From Halictus rubicundus (Eukaryota; Arthropoda; Insecta; Hymenoptera; Halictidae), in the NCBI RefSeq assembly GCF_050948215.1, contig NC_135150.1, positions 24,159,943 to 24,223,942 of the forward strand: DNA of 64,000 bases, given 5' to 3'. Below, one piece after another: positions 46,629-59,188 of this stretch; the stretch's first letter is position 1; every line of letters begins with the position of its first letter. A model generated the notes under the pieces. It was not told the DNA's origin, ran no database searches, and saw only the letters and a program-made list of their open reading frames with translations. Both the position numbers and the translations under genes were made by a program.

Positions 46629-47331
46629 TTACACCAGAATATACCAGAATATGCCAGAATATACTAGAATATACCAGAATATACCAGAATATGCCAGAAT
46701 ATACTAGAATATACTAGAATATACCAGAATATATCAGAATATACCAGAATATACCAAAATATACCAGAATATACAAGAATATACCACAGTATCCAAGTAT
46801 ATCATAATATACCAAAATTTACTGGAATATACCAGAATATACCCGAATATACTACAATATACCGGAATGTACTAGAATATACCGGAATACACTAGAATAT
46901 ACTGGAATATACCAGAATATACCAAAATATACAAGAATATACCACAGTAACCAAATATACCAGAATATACCAAAATTTACTGGAATATCGCAGAATATAC
47001 TACAATGTACAAGAATATACAAAAATATACCAGAATATACTAGAATATACCAGAATATACTAGAATATACCAGAATATACCAGAATATACCAGAATATAC
47101 CAGAATATACTAGAATATACCAGAATATACCAGAATATACCAGAATATACTAGAATATGCCAGAAAATATGCAAGAATACCCCAGAATAAACTAGAATAT
47201 ACTAGAATATACTAGAATACAGAAGAATACCCCAGAATAAACCAGAATATACTAGAATATACTAGAATACACAGGTATATACCAGAATATAGTAGAATAT
47301 ACTATAATATACAAGAATATTCCAGAATATA
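46629..47331. repeat. Decamer minisatellite (AATATACCAG)n
   Basis: About 70 units of a 10-bp repeat with consensus AATATACCAG, kept in register for long stretches. The commonest variant is CCAG to CTAG; rarer variants are ACAAG, CCAAA and CCGGA. Occasional 9- or 11-bp units shift the phase. Frames reading into it encode a Tyr/Ile/Gln-rich decapeptide repeat and are artefacts. Confidence 0.97.
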
Positions 47332-47452
47332 GCCCAGGTAATTAATTTTTCACCCTTTTTTAAGAAGATCAACATATTAGTAATCACACTCACAATAAAG
47401 CTACCACTTTTTTACCAAAAGCTCGCAAAACTATTTTGTTCGTAATTATTTT

Positions 47453-47820
47453 CGTTCGAAACTTTTGCCGACATATTCGTGACATTTTTCTGATTAAAAC
47501 GAACCCAAACACGGCACAATTCGTATCATATTTGCATGTTTGATCCACGATACAATAGAACCTCGCTTATCCGAACCGACGCTATCCGAATTCTCCAAAG
47601 CGATCCATACGCAACACATTCTACAAATCAGTAAACTATAGTGCCGATATGTTAGATCACTTACCTGACTAGATTAAATGAAGTTCTACCGACTAGTTCG
47701 GATAATCGAGGTTCCACCGTGTCGTGGATTAAACAAGTAATTACGATCCGACTGATATCGTGTTTGGTATCATATTAACCAGAAAATTGTCGCGAACATG
47801 TTGATAGGCATTCCATACAA
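47453..47820. mobile_element. Foldback element V with ATTATCCGAAC motif
   Basis: Left arm (about 47453-47577) and right arm (about 47698-47820) are diverged reverse complements. They share GACATATTCGTGACA-like, AATCCACG-like and AACCTCGATTATCCGAAC-like blocks in the same order. The AACCTCGATTATCCGAAC motif recalls pogo/Tigger terminal repeats; that class call is tentative. Arm fragments also occur at 52333-52461 and inside 50714-51106. Confidence 0.65.
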
Positions 47821-48919
47821 AAATCATGAAAATTAACAGTCTGAATACAAATTAAGTAACATTTCGTTCCCGAAGCTTACATACATGTATTGAAGCATTA
47901 CCGTGTTTATACGTGCCAGGAAATTGAGAACAGTTTACCAGAGGTTCCGCCTCGATCAGGCACATAACAAGCACAGGTGTAGCACGTGGTTCGCAATTAT
48001 TAGCCAGCGATTTTTCGGCGATTTCGGTTGGTTCGTCGCCGGCGCCGTGTCGCAGTCATTAAACGGCGATCGATTAAGCACGGTCACGCGGATGTTTATA
48101 CGTTCACGGTGGTTGGGCGGCACGGTCGTCTGATTTATCAACAAACTCGGCTGGAAATTAACCTCGACCTACCCCGTGGACCGGATTCCTGGCTGAGCCG
48201 TCGACGATCGGGGGTCCTCGGGTTCAGCCGAGCCCAATGATACATTAACTAATTACCCGGTCATCTCCGCGGCTCGCCAAAACTGGCAGCCCGGTGTTCA
48301 GTTATCGGTACCCAGAAGCGGATTATGCAACGGGGGATGATTTCATTAACTCTCTGTGTGACACGATCGGCCGGCATCGGCGACAAAGTAAACCGAGACC
48401 GACCGGCTGCCGGCTCGTTATCTACCGATCCGGGCAAGAAAATCGCCTACACAAACTGTCCACGATCGCCGATAGAGGGAGAGTGAGAGTGACGGAGAGA
48501 GGGGAAGAGGGGAGAGAGAGTTAGAGAGAGGGAGGGAGGCTAGGCTTGAATCCTCGAATCCTAGCCGGTTCAGGCATTTATCGGGGAACGAGGCCGAGGT
48601 TATGTTCGTTAACGGGATATTCAGCGGAGACGTCAGAGAAAGAGGGATGCGCCGACGAACCGAAACCGAGTTTCCACCAAATTGCTGTAAACAGCGAAAT
48701 TTCCAGCGGATCCGGCACAGGACCGATCTCGGAAGGTACTGCGGCCGATCAATCTCGTCTCAGCACTGTTTCGATGCCGGTGTAATTAAATAGTATTTAT
48801 CCCTGTCATATTCCCCGCTGCTTTGACGGGATTATTCTACCTCATCGGTTCAAGTCGACGCGGGTATTTGGCGTCTCCGGAATTTCCTTTCGAGGCCAGA
48901 AATAAAATCGTATCAAATA
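47821..48919. other. Unannotated GC-rich stretch
   Basis: A GA-rich tract lies near 48475-48540. No gene recognised. Confidence 0.4.
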
Positions 48920-49093
48920 CAGTGATTTTTCTATATATGTCGCCAAGGCCTGGATGATATACGTCGCGGAATTATCCCCACTACCGCCGGATATACCCCG
49001 ACGCCGAGGAGTGTAAATATAACACGGCTCGGGTATACACGATACACGTCGCTGGCGAGACTCATGATGTTGACATGTATTGAGAATTCACTG
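48920..49093 (-). mobile_element. TA-flanked MITE, family A
   Basis: TA at 48918-48919 and 49094-49095; ends CAGTGATTTTTCTATATATG and complement CAGTGAATTCTCAATACATG. The interior GTCGCGGAATTATCCCCACT matches the copy at 53109 over a long block. 174 bp. Confidence 0.85.
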
Positions 49094-49107
49094 TAATCGT
49101 TATATTA

Positions 49108-49240
49108 GGTTGTCATAAAAGTTTGTTTCCTTTTCAATCAACGTGTTCGGTGCAGATTCAGACTAGCATTTTAATGAGGCTAATGACATGAGTAAATACG
49201 AGACAGCTTGTGAAAAAATAGAACATTAATGAGCAGATCT
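49108..49240 (+). mobile_element. Candidate mariner terminal fragment
   Basis: After a TA the sequence reads TTAGGTTGTCATAAAAGTTT, typical of one mariner terminal repeat. No opposite end or transposase motif was found nearby, so this would be a solo end. The right boundary given is arbitrary. Confidence 0.35.
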
Positions 49241-50336
49241 TGTATTTTATGTAGGCTCGTGTTATCTAACAATATTAAACGTGCATGTTGTGAGAGAATA
49301 AGAGTTGAAATTAAATAAGTCGAATAAGATTAAGTGTAAGACGAATTTATTTTTTCCGTTCCATATTATTTGGTTTTTATGGGTGCACTATAAAATTACG
49401 ATGCAACTGCAGATTATACAAAATTGTAGAAATTACTAAAATAGTTTCTATTATATAAGAAAATTTTCTCGTACGCAACGCGAACAAAAATGTTACGGAA
49501 TAATGCAATATAATATTTCACAGCCCACAGATTTCAACAAGTCAATTTTATCGATTCTCCAAGTTTTCCGAGATTACTTTCCAAGTTTAAAATCGTAGAC
49601 ATGATCACAAGCCGGCGTTTGAAACAACGGGCTCTGTGGATCACGATCAAACGACAGAAACCGGAAGTGGATGATCTTCGACGCTCGCATGATCGATGGA
49701 ACGATCCCGCGTGACGGGCGCCTCTCCTTTTTTACAGACGTCGCGCGTTAACTTCCCACCTTCGATACAACAAACTTCTAAATCAAAACTATGGAACAAA
49801 ATTCATAAATTTCCGGTCTGGCCTGGCCGCGGCGGTTTCCGTCAGAAGTTCCAGCAAAGTTCCGAAAGTAGTATATCCACTGGTCCCCCTACAGCAACGC
49901 GTTGCACCGCGCCGCGCGCAAATAATACTGAAACTGCGGGGGTGGAGGCGGATTCGAGTGCGGCTCCGAGGGTAGTTACCCCTTTGGCACGATCGAATGG
50001 CCTCGGAACCGTCCTGAGACAGTAACAAGAATTTTTATACAAAATTGTCTGTGATAAGTGTCCGCTCCAGGTAAACTATAACAATATCTGTAGTAACTGT
50101 CTGATTAAACTAACCCTTGCCCTTGAAATCATTCTAAGATAAACGATTGGTTCTCTAAAAATTTCCTTTGATTGCTGAAGGAATTATTTTTCCGAGTATA
50201 ATTTAGGAATCTGTGTTAACAACTAAAATGAATTTGACTATCTTCCAGTAATCTACATATACTTTTTTTTCTTCATATATTTATGTCGGTGGAAGCGACT
50301 AATTAAAAATTTTATGGACGAATGTACGCAGGTGGA
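49241..50336. other. Unannotated AT-rich stretch
   Basis: No gene or repeat recognised. Confidence 0.4.
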
Positions 50337-50340
50337 TTAA

Positions 50341-51132
50341 CACTAAACCCACCACGGCCGGTCAAATTGACCGTAAGAGATAATATAGTATTTAAATAGT
50401 TCTTCTAAACCTAAATAATCAGTATAAAAGAAAGGCTATTCTTAATGTGGCATGGCCAACTCAAAATAAATGAGCCGCAAAAACCACAATGATGGACGAC
50501 ACGGTACAATTTTGTAAATCGAGGAGAGAGCATCGCAATATATTCTATATAATTGCAATTATATAAAAATAAATTTGTATCGTCATTTTATGGAAGTTGT
50601 TCACGTACTAATTCACTCAGCAACAAATTGGCTATTATCCACGTTTAATTATATCAACAATAACTTTTATTAAGGACCGATCATTTTGACCGCGCATGGT
50701 ACGAATAGGTATACAGTGAATTCTCGTTACGAGTCAGTGCCAACCTTACAATTTGGAGTCAGTGGAAGTACCCACACCACCGCGGTGAAGAATCGAAGCT
50801 CGATCGGCTATATCGGTGTGAGACCAGAAGACCACTACTAATCCAATTACAAAACTTCTTTATTTTTCGTTATTTTTTTTTTTTATGGAACTTTCACCAA
50901 CATATTTGTGCCATTTTTACGATTAAAATGAACTCGGAGAAAGACATTTTCTCAGTCTTCTTGTCACTATCGCTTAGTGGTCACTAAGCTAATGGCTTAC
51001 CTTGTCACTATCGCTTAGTGGTCACTAATTCTCGGCGAGAACCTCCGATTTCGTCTAAGAGTCAGTCAGCAGAACGGCGGAACTGACTCGTAACGAGAAT
51101 TCACTGTACAAGAAGCGTCGGTAGGTTTGATT
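50341..51132. mobile_element. TTAA-type MITE, family C, carrying a nested insertion
   Basis: TTAA at 50337-50340 then CACTAAACCCACCACGG and palindrome CGGTCAAATTGACCG. Near the right end are GATCATTTTGACCG, then CATGGTACGAATAGGTA and GTCGGTAGGTTT, as in the copy at 42640. The last few bases and right TTAA are eroded. The TA-flanked element at 50714-51106 interrupts it. Confidence 0.7.
50714..51106. mobile_element. TA-flanked element S, 393 bp
   Basis: TA at 50712-50713 and 51107-51108. Perfect 25-bp inverted ends begin CAGTGAATTCTCGTTACGAG. The first 13 bases are identical to family A. Inside are a direct duplication of a 41-bp unit (TTGTCACTATCGCTTAGTGG, at 50962 and 51003) and a fragment like the arm of element V. 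No transposase. Confidence 0.85.
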
Positions 51133-52332
51133 TTCTAAAATCGGCCACGTGCTCGCCAGAAATTGCTGATTCGCGGAGCAGCGAAACCCGCGAGCCGACT
51201 GGGAGGAATAATGACGTAGCAGAGGATCGAGGTTGTTCAAACCCGAAACGGTGTATCGCCGAGTTGCAGGAGTGGGGTTGTGGATCGCGCGGGCCAGACG
51301 ATCGTAATTGAGAATATCGCGCAGGGGTTGCTCTCCCGTCAGCAGTAAAAGGTGAATGCGACTGTCGATGTTCTTCGCGCGGCGCGGCGGCGCCATATCC
51401 GCGCGACTTTCGACCGGAGCCTAATTGAAGCCGGCGGAGCGCCGGAGTCCTTTTATTATGCCGAACAAAAGGCGCGAGCGCCAAAGTCACAAAGCGCAGA
51501 ACTCATTACGAGCAACGCGGGGCGAGCAGCTAGCAGCTAGCAGCGGAAGCCAGCGGCGGCCGCTAGCAGCAACACACCGAGGGAAAGCTTGATGAGAAAT
51601 TCCGGAATGGAAACGATCGACTCGAACGGGAAAAGTCTTGGTCCCACGGGAAACCGGGGGACCGAGAGGGAAATAAAAGAGGGCGCAAAGGGAAACGGAG
51701 AAAGAGTTTAGGGCTTTACCTCTGGTGCGCCGACACGATACCCAATATCTGCTTTGACGTTGCCCCTCTCCGATCCGGAAGCGCAGCTGCAACCGTTTGC
51801 CACCGATGCACCGAATTCTCCGCCGCGAAACTCCGGCACGCGCGAAAATTTCCGAACGATCCGCCCGGATCTAGATCTCGCCCGCCGGATTTCATAATAC
51901 AGACACCCGGAGCTAATCCGGAAGCGTTCGAACCGGGCGACTCGATCCTACAGATTCCATCTAGATCGTCGCGAGAATTGGAAACACTTCGGTTCGACCC
52001 GAATCGCGATTGCCACGGTCCAATGGTTTTTAGAGTGTTTTAAATAGATTCCGGGATAGGAGAGGAGACTGTTCTTCCGCGATTACATGGCTTTCGGGTC
52101 GGAGGTTATGGGGCTTGGGTGGAGGAATTTGATTGCGATGTCTTGGGAACGTCAGCCGATTTTTAAAGCCACCGTGGTTTTCCTTAGACAAATTCTTCTG
52201 CGTTCGTAGCAGCAATCTCTCGATATATGCGACTGCTTCGGGACCGAAATGTTGCTTATATCGTGTACGAACATTATTCTTTCGCAGAACGCAGAATTTC
52301 GTGATAAATCTCCCTTGTTTCTAATGATTATT
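51133..52332. other. Unannotated GC-rich stretch
   Basis: Frames are open on both strands (51.1-51.8 kb) without domains. AGCTAGCAGC is repeated near 51528-51545. Confidence 0.4.
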
Positions 52333-52461
52333 TTAATGAACATTTCACCAACATATTCGTGACACTTCCCCGAATAAAACAATACCCAACACGGTGCAAT
52401 TCGGATCGTTTTTACGCGCGTAATCCACGGGAAAGTGGAACCTCGATTATCCGAACTGGTC
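52333..52461 (+). mobile_element. Single arm of foldback element V
   Basis: CACCAACATATTCGTGACAC through CAACACGGTGCAATTCGGAT to CCTCGATTATCCGAAC matches the left arm at 47453-47577. The second arm was not found. Confidence 0.6.
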
Positions 52462-53106
52462 AGTGGAACCTGGAGTGTTCGATGAATCGTATTGCCTGTT
52501 GTGTCGCTCCAACTTGTTTAAATTGCACCATAGTAATTGCTATGAGTCGATCCGACAGATGATGAACCTTGACCGGTGAAGGTCACGCATAGAGACGTAC
52601 ATCGAGCTTCTTTTTAAACGCTACATTTAAAGAAATAAAATCGGAGTTAAATCATGCGGCAGGGGGTTGATCTAATCAAGCCCGTATTGTGTCTGTCCGA
52701 CGATCGATCGATCGGTCGGGCCGCATTAAGATGTCGAACGGAAAGGCGGCCGTTTATGCGGTAATTTGCCGGCGAAATGAGAAGGTAGACGAAAGAGGCG
52801 TTGCCGGGTTCTTTCTATGTACAGGGGAAGACCGTTCAAAGGGAAGTTTCATTGGTTACAATTCCGAAGCTGATGAATTATTCAGCTGACAAGGATCGAC
52901 TGATCGGTGGATGATCAGTTGTTCGGTGCCGGGTGTACGCGCGTGCCAACAGCGGTGTCGATCGATAGTTCATCTATTATTTTGCGGGAAGCTAGTTCAA
53001 GTATCGACTACACTGTTCTATCGAGTCGATTAACGGGAGGACCGATGGGACAGGAAAAACATCGTGTTAAATCCGATAGGTTTCGAACCTGCTACTCGGT
53101 GATCGA
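52462..53106. other. Unannotated stretch
   Basis: No gene or repeat recognised. Confidence 0.4.
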
Positions 53107-53108
53107 TA

Positions 53109-53298
53109 CAGTGATTTCTCTATATATGTCGCCAAGGCCTGGATGATAAACGTCGCGGAATTATCCCCACTACTGGGAGCCACGAAGCTCGTGAGACCTT
53201 GGACACCGAGGAGTGTAAACATAACACTGCTCCGGTAAGTCTCCTGGACGATACAAGACGCTGGCAAGACCCGTCTTGCTGACATATACCGAGAATTC
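53109..53298 (-). mobile_element. TA-flanked MITE, family A, one tip eroded
   Basis: TA at 53107-53108 then CAGTGATTTCTCTATATATG. Long internal match to 48920-49093. The right end stops at CCGAGAATTC and has lost the terminal CACTG. Confidence 0.75.
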
Positions 53299-56200
53299 CG
53301 GAACGTTCTAATTTCAGTCTGCTCTTTCTGGGAACACACAGAGAGTTAACAAAACTCCTGAGAATTAGTTGCAAAGTAGAATCGAAGCGTTAAATTATCG
53401 ACTAAGGGTTGAATTGTGTAGAATTTTTTTGCAGAATGTGATTACACATTAATGAAATTCGCCATTGTCTTTTAGGTCCGATTTCGCCGGAAGGGGCGCA
53501 AATGGAGGAATTAGATTCATACTGGCAGGATTATGCTTTCCAGTGCCATTTTTGGGATTATTTCGGTCCGGGACGTGTCTTCGGGATCCGGGATTATGCG
53601 TCGCCAGCTGCAGCCACGGCGAAACTATGACGAAGATGAATTCATTGTCTGCCGCGCGGATTCGGGATGGGTGTACGTAATTCATCAACGTAATTGAGCT
53701 ATCGCAGACCGAGTTAGCGACGTTCCGCGAGCCTCGCGAGCCGAGTGCCATTTCGTAATGGCCCGTTAATTTCGGCTGGTAGTTTTCAGACTTCGTCGCG
53801 AACCGGAACTTTCTTTCGCGAGACATCTCTTCTTCTCTCTTTCTCCCCCTTTCTCTCTCTCTCTCTCTCTTTTCCTCTCTTTTTCTCCTGGCTCTGCCGG
53901 TACTCTTGATACACGACATTGACCACCGCCAACGGTGGAAATAACGTTCCGCCCCCGTGAAGAATTCCATAAAACCGGAAACGACACTGCTTCGCGGTTA
54001 ATTGGCCGCGGAATCCATTTCATAAATTGCAAAAACGGCCGTTTGGCGAATGTATTGTGGCCACTGGCGAAGAGCGGCCGGCAGTTTGTCACGGGTCGTG
54101 GCTCTGGCCGCGTCTGACGAGCGAACGTGAATCGCGATGTAGTTAAAACTAAGTCTCGCAGCACATTTTCGTGAAAAAGCATCTTAACGCGCGCTAAAAA
54201 ACGGTTCCGCGTTCGCCGAACCCGTTTCCCGGCTGCCAAAAAATTAACAAAAACCGTGGACTCGCTCGACCCGCCTTCTTCTGCTTCCGCTAACCTCGTA
54301 CGGCGAAGCAACGATTTTATTGCCAGCAACGGGACCTTTATTAACCGATAAAAATCTACACAAACTTCATAAGACAGCCATCAATTTTATTGAAAATCAA
54401 AATGCAGATTTCATGCATTTATGACAAACGGATGAAACACAACACTGTAAAGACATTACAAAAATTTAAGGACAGTGCTATACCATTTCCGAAATAGCAC
54501 TGAAATTGTTAGAAGAAGAGGTACATTGTTTTTAACTTCTCTTCCTAACAATTGACTTAGAACATTTTGCATAAAGTTCCACAGGCTGATTATAATAAAA
54601 TGCACTGTATTAATTGGTAGTCACGTACACAACGAAAAATTGTATTGTACATTCAGTGAATAAGTTTAGACATTTACTAATACCGGAAGTCATCAGGATA
54701 TTGACGTCATGAACTTCAACTATTTTACTCGTTTGAACTACACGTAACAAAGCAACGAAAACAGTATATGTCGATAAATAACTGTATAATATAGACAAAA
54801 GATTGGATTCTATATCTGGTAAAATAGAAACAGCAGTACTAAAACCGGAAGTCATCGGGCTGTTGAAGCCGCAGGATCCACTCTCCGCCACGATCATGAA
54901 CCCCGTTTTATATTAAAACGAACCCCCAGCGTACATTGCCAGGTTAGTGTCTATAAAAATCCTCGTGGGTTCCGTATAATATTTTTACGAGCGAAGAAGC
55001 TGCACGTGTCTCAGGGATAGTTACAACGTTCACGATTCTTCGAGCTTAAGGGTTAATTTCCTAATTACCTGCCGAAAGTTATACCGCGCGAGAGAAGCGG
55101 CAGTCACTGTGTTAAACTATCCCGTAGCTGGTGGAGGTTGAGAAGCTAAGTTGGATGAGCCGATATACGACATACATGGCGCGTCACAGTAAGAGGGTTA
55201 ATCATCGTCGTACGGTGCCGGGTCTCTTGGGACCCGGGACGCGACACTTTGATACTACTTTCGACGCCTGGAGTCATAATGTACTCGCAAATGAATCGCT
55301 TAATTTAAAATTCCGAGATCGATAATCCTGAATTGTCCTGAATAATAAAATAAATAAAATAAATAGTATTAATTATTTCGTGAATTAGTTCAGAAGCTAA
55401 TAAAATTGCAACGAGGCTTTCCTTCCTGCGCAATTCAGATTAGCACCGATTGCGCGATCTAACGTAGGGCGGGTCCGCGGCGACCCACCCTCCGCAGGAC
55501 CATCGTTATCGAGGGGAGCAGGTCGAAGGAAACAGATATCCGAAAGTGTTGGGTTACGAGAAATTAGCGATCGGCGTCGTAAGAAGGTCGCGCGTTTAAA
55601 GACCGTAATAAGGCGAACCGTAATGGAGTTTTCTTGTCGACGATGGCGGCGAGCGTTCCGTGGTCTTTCTCCTTGGCGAGATCCTCGCGGGTGGCTCTCG
55701 TAACTTCATCGTACCGCGGGCGACAACGGGGACGCTGTCTCTCGAGCTGAGAGAACGCGCTGTCTCAGGTGCTCTTTCTCTCGCACCGTGCAACTAATGT
55801 ACTCAATTTCCCCGGCCAATCTCGTCCCCGTATTTCAAACTTAATAATCATTGTTTGTACGCAACGTTCATAACCCTCGTCGCGTCTTATAATTTAATCT
55901 CGGGGTACCCTGACGGCGGATAATCTTGTGCCAAGAGCCCAACGTCATCTGTACAGGGCTCTTAAAGTGGGGGAGGGAATCAAGAAAAAGAAACCTGTGC
56001 AAAGAGTCAACCATATCCGGTCCTATGTCCAGCCAGACTCGATATTCACTTTTGCACCGACAGTTTTGACTAATTTACAGTGCATTCATCAATGCCACAA
56101 TTCCGTGGAACGCAACGACAATTGCTAGCCTTTTCACGTAGGCAAACAATGAATTGTGTGATGTCGAAGCAATTTTGAACATTGAAGAGAGAAAATCCTT

Positions 56201-57111
56201 CGGACCGCAAAGGGTTAAATAGAGATTACAAGACAATAGAATTTGTCTCCCTCGTAAAAGAGAAGCTTATTTTAGTAAACTTGTCCACCACGCCCTATTT
56301 CCCCTCCGTGACAAATTGCAACAGCAGTTCCGCAAACAAGCTGATTCCTTAACCCCCCTCCAGCCACCTAAACAATCACTCTGCCTTCTTCGAACGATCC
56401 GAGAACCATTCGGAATCGCATTGAAGCGGTCCCCGTAGCAATCAGCAGGAGGATCGTTCAGAGCGAAAGGCGATGAAACGATCGGGATCTTGAAGTAGAC
56501 TTGCGGTTGGGTAAGAAGCCCGGTAGGCAGATGAAGAAGAATAGACTGCGAGGTTTCCCGGGGCTTAATTCCCTCAGCGGAACAAAGCAGATCGATTTCT
56601 ACGGGAGGAGTAGTAATCCGGATCGGGAATCGTTGCCGCGAGTGTGTACATCCAATAAAAGAGGTTAGCCCGATATCGGCGAAACGACACTCTCTCCAGG
56701 TTGGCGAACCTGAAAAGGTCCCAGCACGAAACAGCTGCGAGCTGCTTGCGATTCGGTCGCCGACCACGTACATCGCCGTCTCGCGTTTGTCCGTGGAAAG
56801 AGCGACACCCGTGCATGCACCCGATGCACCGTTGCACCGTTGCATTCACCCCCTTCCGCCAATATCAACCCCGCTTTGGCAACTGCTCTCTATATTCCTA
56901 CGAGTCTGCAGCTTGGACACCTTTGTCCGAAGACCCTTCGCAAAATGGACGTTCGATAAAAAAATCTAAAGCTCGCTCTTTCAGTGTCGTCGTTCCGGCC
57001 ATTTTATCAATTGGCAATTCGGTCAATTGTCAATGGATCTGTCTTCCGTATTAACCCCGTGCCCAGTAATATCGGATCCCGATGAAGATTTCAACTACAA
57101 CGTGTCAGACG
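53299..57111. other. Unannotated stretch with minor features
   Basis: A CT-rich tract lies at 53835-53885. A hairpin at about 54503-54552 has two AATTGTTAGAAGAAGAG-like arms of about 17 bp. CCGGAAGTCATC is repeated at about 54685 and 54846. A possible TTAA-type end with palindrome CCGGGTC...GACCCGG lies at 55198-55240, and solo family B-like ends at about 55053 and 56214. No gene recognised. Confidence 0.4.
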
Positions 57112-57179
57112 TGTAGATTCGCGATAAGGTAGAGCGACCACGTTACCGACAAAATAGGGGAAAAATGGTTTTACGTGCC
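57112..57179 (-). repeat. Dispersed repeat E, copy 4 (partial)
   Basis: Reverse-complement copy of the conserved part (CGCGATAAGGTAGAGCGACC) plus GGTTTTACGTGCC. Confidence 0.7.
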
Positions 57180-57975
57180 GCAAACTGTTCAGAATCTTCG
57201 TTATCGAGTGTGACTCGATATTGCAGGGGGTTAAGAAGTTGCGAAACGTATTCTACTTTATTAATTTCGCACGGTGATGAACATTCGCGATCTTCCGCCT
57301 GTTCTAGGATACTCGTGGGACTAAAGTGCATTCGAAATGTTACCTTGCATAATTCAATTCACGTTCAAACGTCCTCGGTGTGCATGCAATTTTAATTTCG
57401 TTCAACGAGCGCCAGAGCAAAACAGTAGGGTAAAACAATTAAAAATTGTCCATGGCAGCGAGACTCCGCCAGAGAGTGCCGCTTTCGAACTTAACCCAGT
57501 TCTTAGACGATATTTGCTCGAGACCTTCAACGCCGCATAAATTTCTCTTCTAGTCTGCTTCACAGTACCTGCGAACGGCGGACTGTGTGCGACAAGTTTA
57601 ATTGTTTTCTACATCGGAAGTTGGATACCATTCGAGCGGTCGCATTGTTTGATTATCTTTCTTTCCGGCACAGCGATGATATTATGCGCGAGAAAAGTTA
57701 GTTGAGGCGATGGTAAACTATAGCAGATCTTCTGAAATTCCATAAATTATGATATTAGAAACGTAATTCTTACTTGTACGTAGAACCTACTTTACGTCAC
57801 AAACATTTCGTATCAACATAAACTCAAGTTGGCTCTGCCCGTCTGCCGGTGAACTTTTTCAATGAATTTTCACTAATTCTTTCTTAACAACTTCTGCTAC
57901 TAATTTAACTTATGGGTACCGTGCTTGGAACTTCTTTGTAGTTCGTAATTTCTAATTAGAACAAGGAAGTTTATA
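57180..57975. other. Unannotated stretch
   Basis: No gene or repeat recognised. Confidence 0.4.
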
Positions 57976-57977
57976 TA

Positions 57978-58337
57978 CAGGGTCTCCCAAAACCGTAGTC
58001 CCGTGAAAGGGATGATTCCTGAGCTCATTCGAAGCAGCTTTTTCCTTTGCGAAAATGTTCTTCTCTACTTTGTTAAGGAGTTATTAACGAAAAACGCGGG
58101 CCAATCAGAGCGCGACTACGGCGGCCGGATTCCGGATTGGCGACAGGTCTCGCTGAGCGTAGTGTTAGCATTGGCCGAGCCAGAGTCCGCCCGCTGTGGC
58201 CGCGATCTGATTGGTCCGTGTTCTTCGTTAATTACTCCTAAATACAGCCACGGAGAACATTTTCGCAAAGGAAGAAGTTATTTCAAATGTCCTCAGGAAT
58301 CATCCCTGTCAAGGAAGTACATTTTTGGGACACCCTG
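57978..58337. mobile_element. Foldback element, CAGGGTSTCCC ends
   Basis: Ends CAGGGTCTCCCAAAACCG and complement CAGGGTGTCCCAAAAATG, with about 150-bp inverted arms that share GGGATGATTCCTGAG, TTCCTTTGCGAAAATGTTCT and CCAATCAGA. TA precedes it (57976-57977); CA follows, a probable mutated TA. 360 bp, non-coding. Confidence 0.85.
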
Positions 58338-59184
58338 CATATATCGACAACGACAAAATAAAATTTCGTTTCGGTATAACGGAAGTTAATAGTACACATA
58401 TTGAACAGTTTTGTTTCTAAATTTTCGTCAGGAGTCTGACTCGTCACCGTGCAACTTTTTCTGATTCTCCGCAAAGATTTTAAAACGTGCAATTATATTC
58501 TCGGACCGAGCCAATAGAAATGTACGAAATGGACAAACTTCGTACGGAATGCGCAGAATTCGTATACGTTCGGTAACTTTTGAAAAAGTTACTCGATGCT
58601 ACAGGGTGTACGGCCACAGATTTGACCGACTGTACATGCCCGGTAGCCGTTTCACCGAATCGAAACAAGGAACAGTGGCAAACAGGGGTCGGGAAAAGGG
58701 GCACGGAATTTATAACGGTAGGTGTGCACGCCGGTGTGAATTAACTGGATGCAGCTGCAACTGCACGCCCACACGCCTCGTTTCAGATGCCGAGCGACGC
58801 TGACGGAAGCGGGAAGGACTGACTACTAGGGACTGACTGATCAAGGCCACGATCGAGCGAAAACGCTGTGTTGCGATATTATTTCTTGCTGGGGCGTGGG
58901 CGACGCTTCAGGAAACTTCGAAGAATAGAAGACCGTGGACCAATTGACGCATGGGAACGCGTGGGCGGCCGTTCCTCTGCGGCTCCTCTGTTCCGTCATC
59001 TTTTCTGGAACGGCTTGGTGACCTTTGCAGCTTGAGAAATCACTGGATTTTCATAATCCACTACGTCATTTCTCGTGGATATTGGGAAAGCTGCGATTCT
59101 TTCCCTTTCGGCACAAACAAATAAATAAGACAATTTTATTAGAACGTGATTTTCGTTGTCACGACACTTAGAGTTTAGGACCAC
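58338..59184. other. Unannotated stretch
   Basis: No gene or repeat recognised. Confidence 0.4.
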
Positions 59185-59188
59185 TTAA

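Noticed and set aside
46629..47331. Possible CRISPR array
   Set aside because: The unit is a continuous 10-bp tandem repeat with no spacers, in a eukaryotic context.
51930..51960. tRNA-like B-box (GTTCGAACC)
   Set aside because: No matching A-box or cloverleaf could be drawn at the right distance.
54503..54552. Possible microRNA hairpin
   Set aside because: The stem is only about 17 bp with mismatches, there is no match to an miRNA family I know, and it is too short for a typical precursor.
56267..56845. 192-codon minus-strand frame
   Set aside because: Cys/Arg-rich with no recognisable motif and other overlapping frames in the same block.
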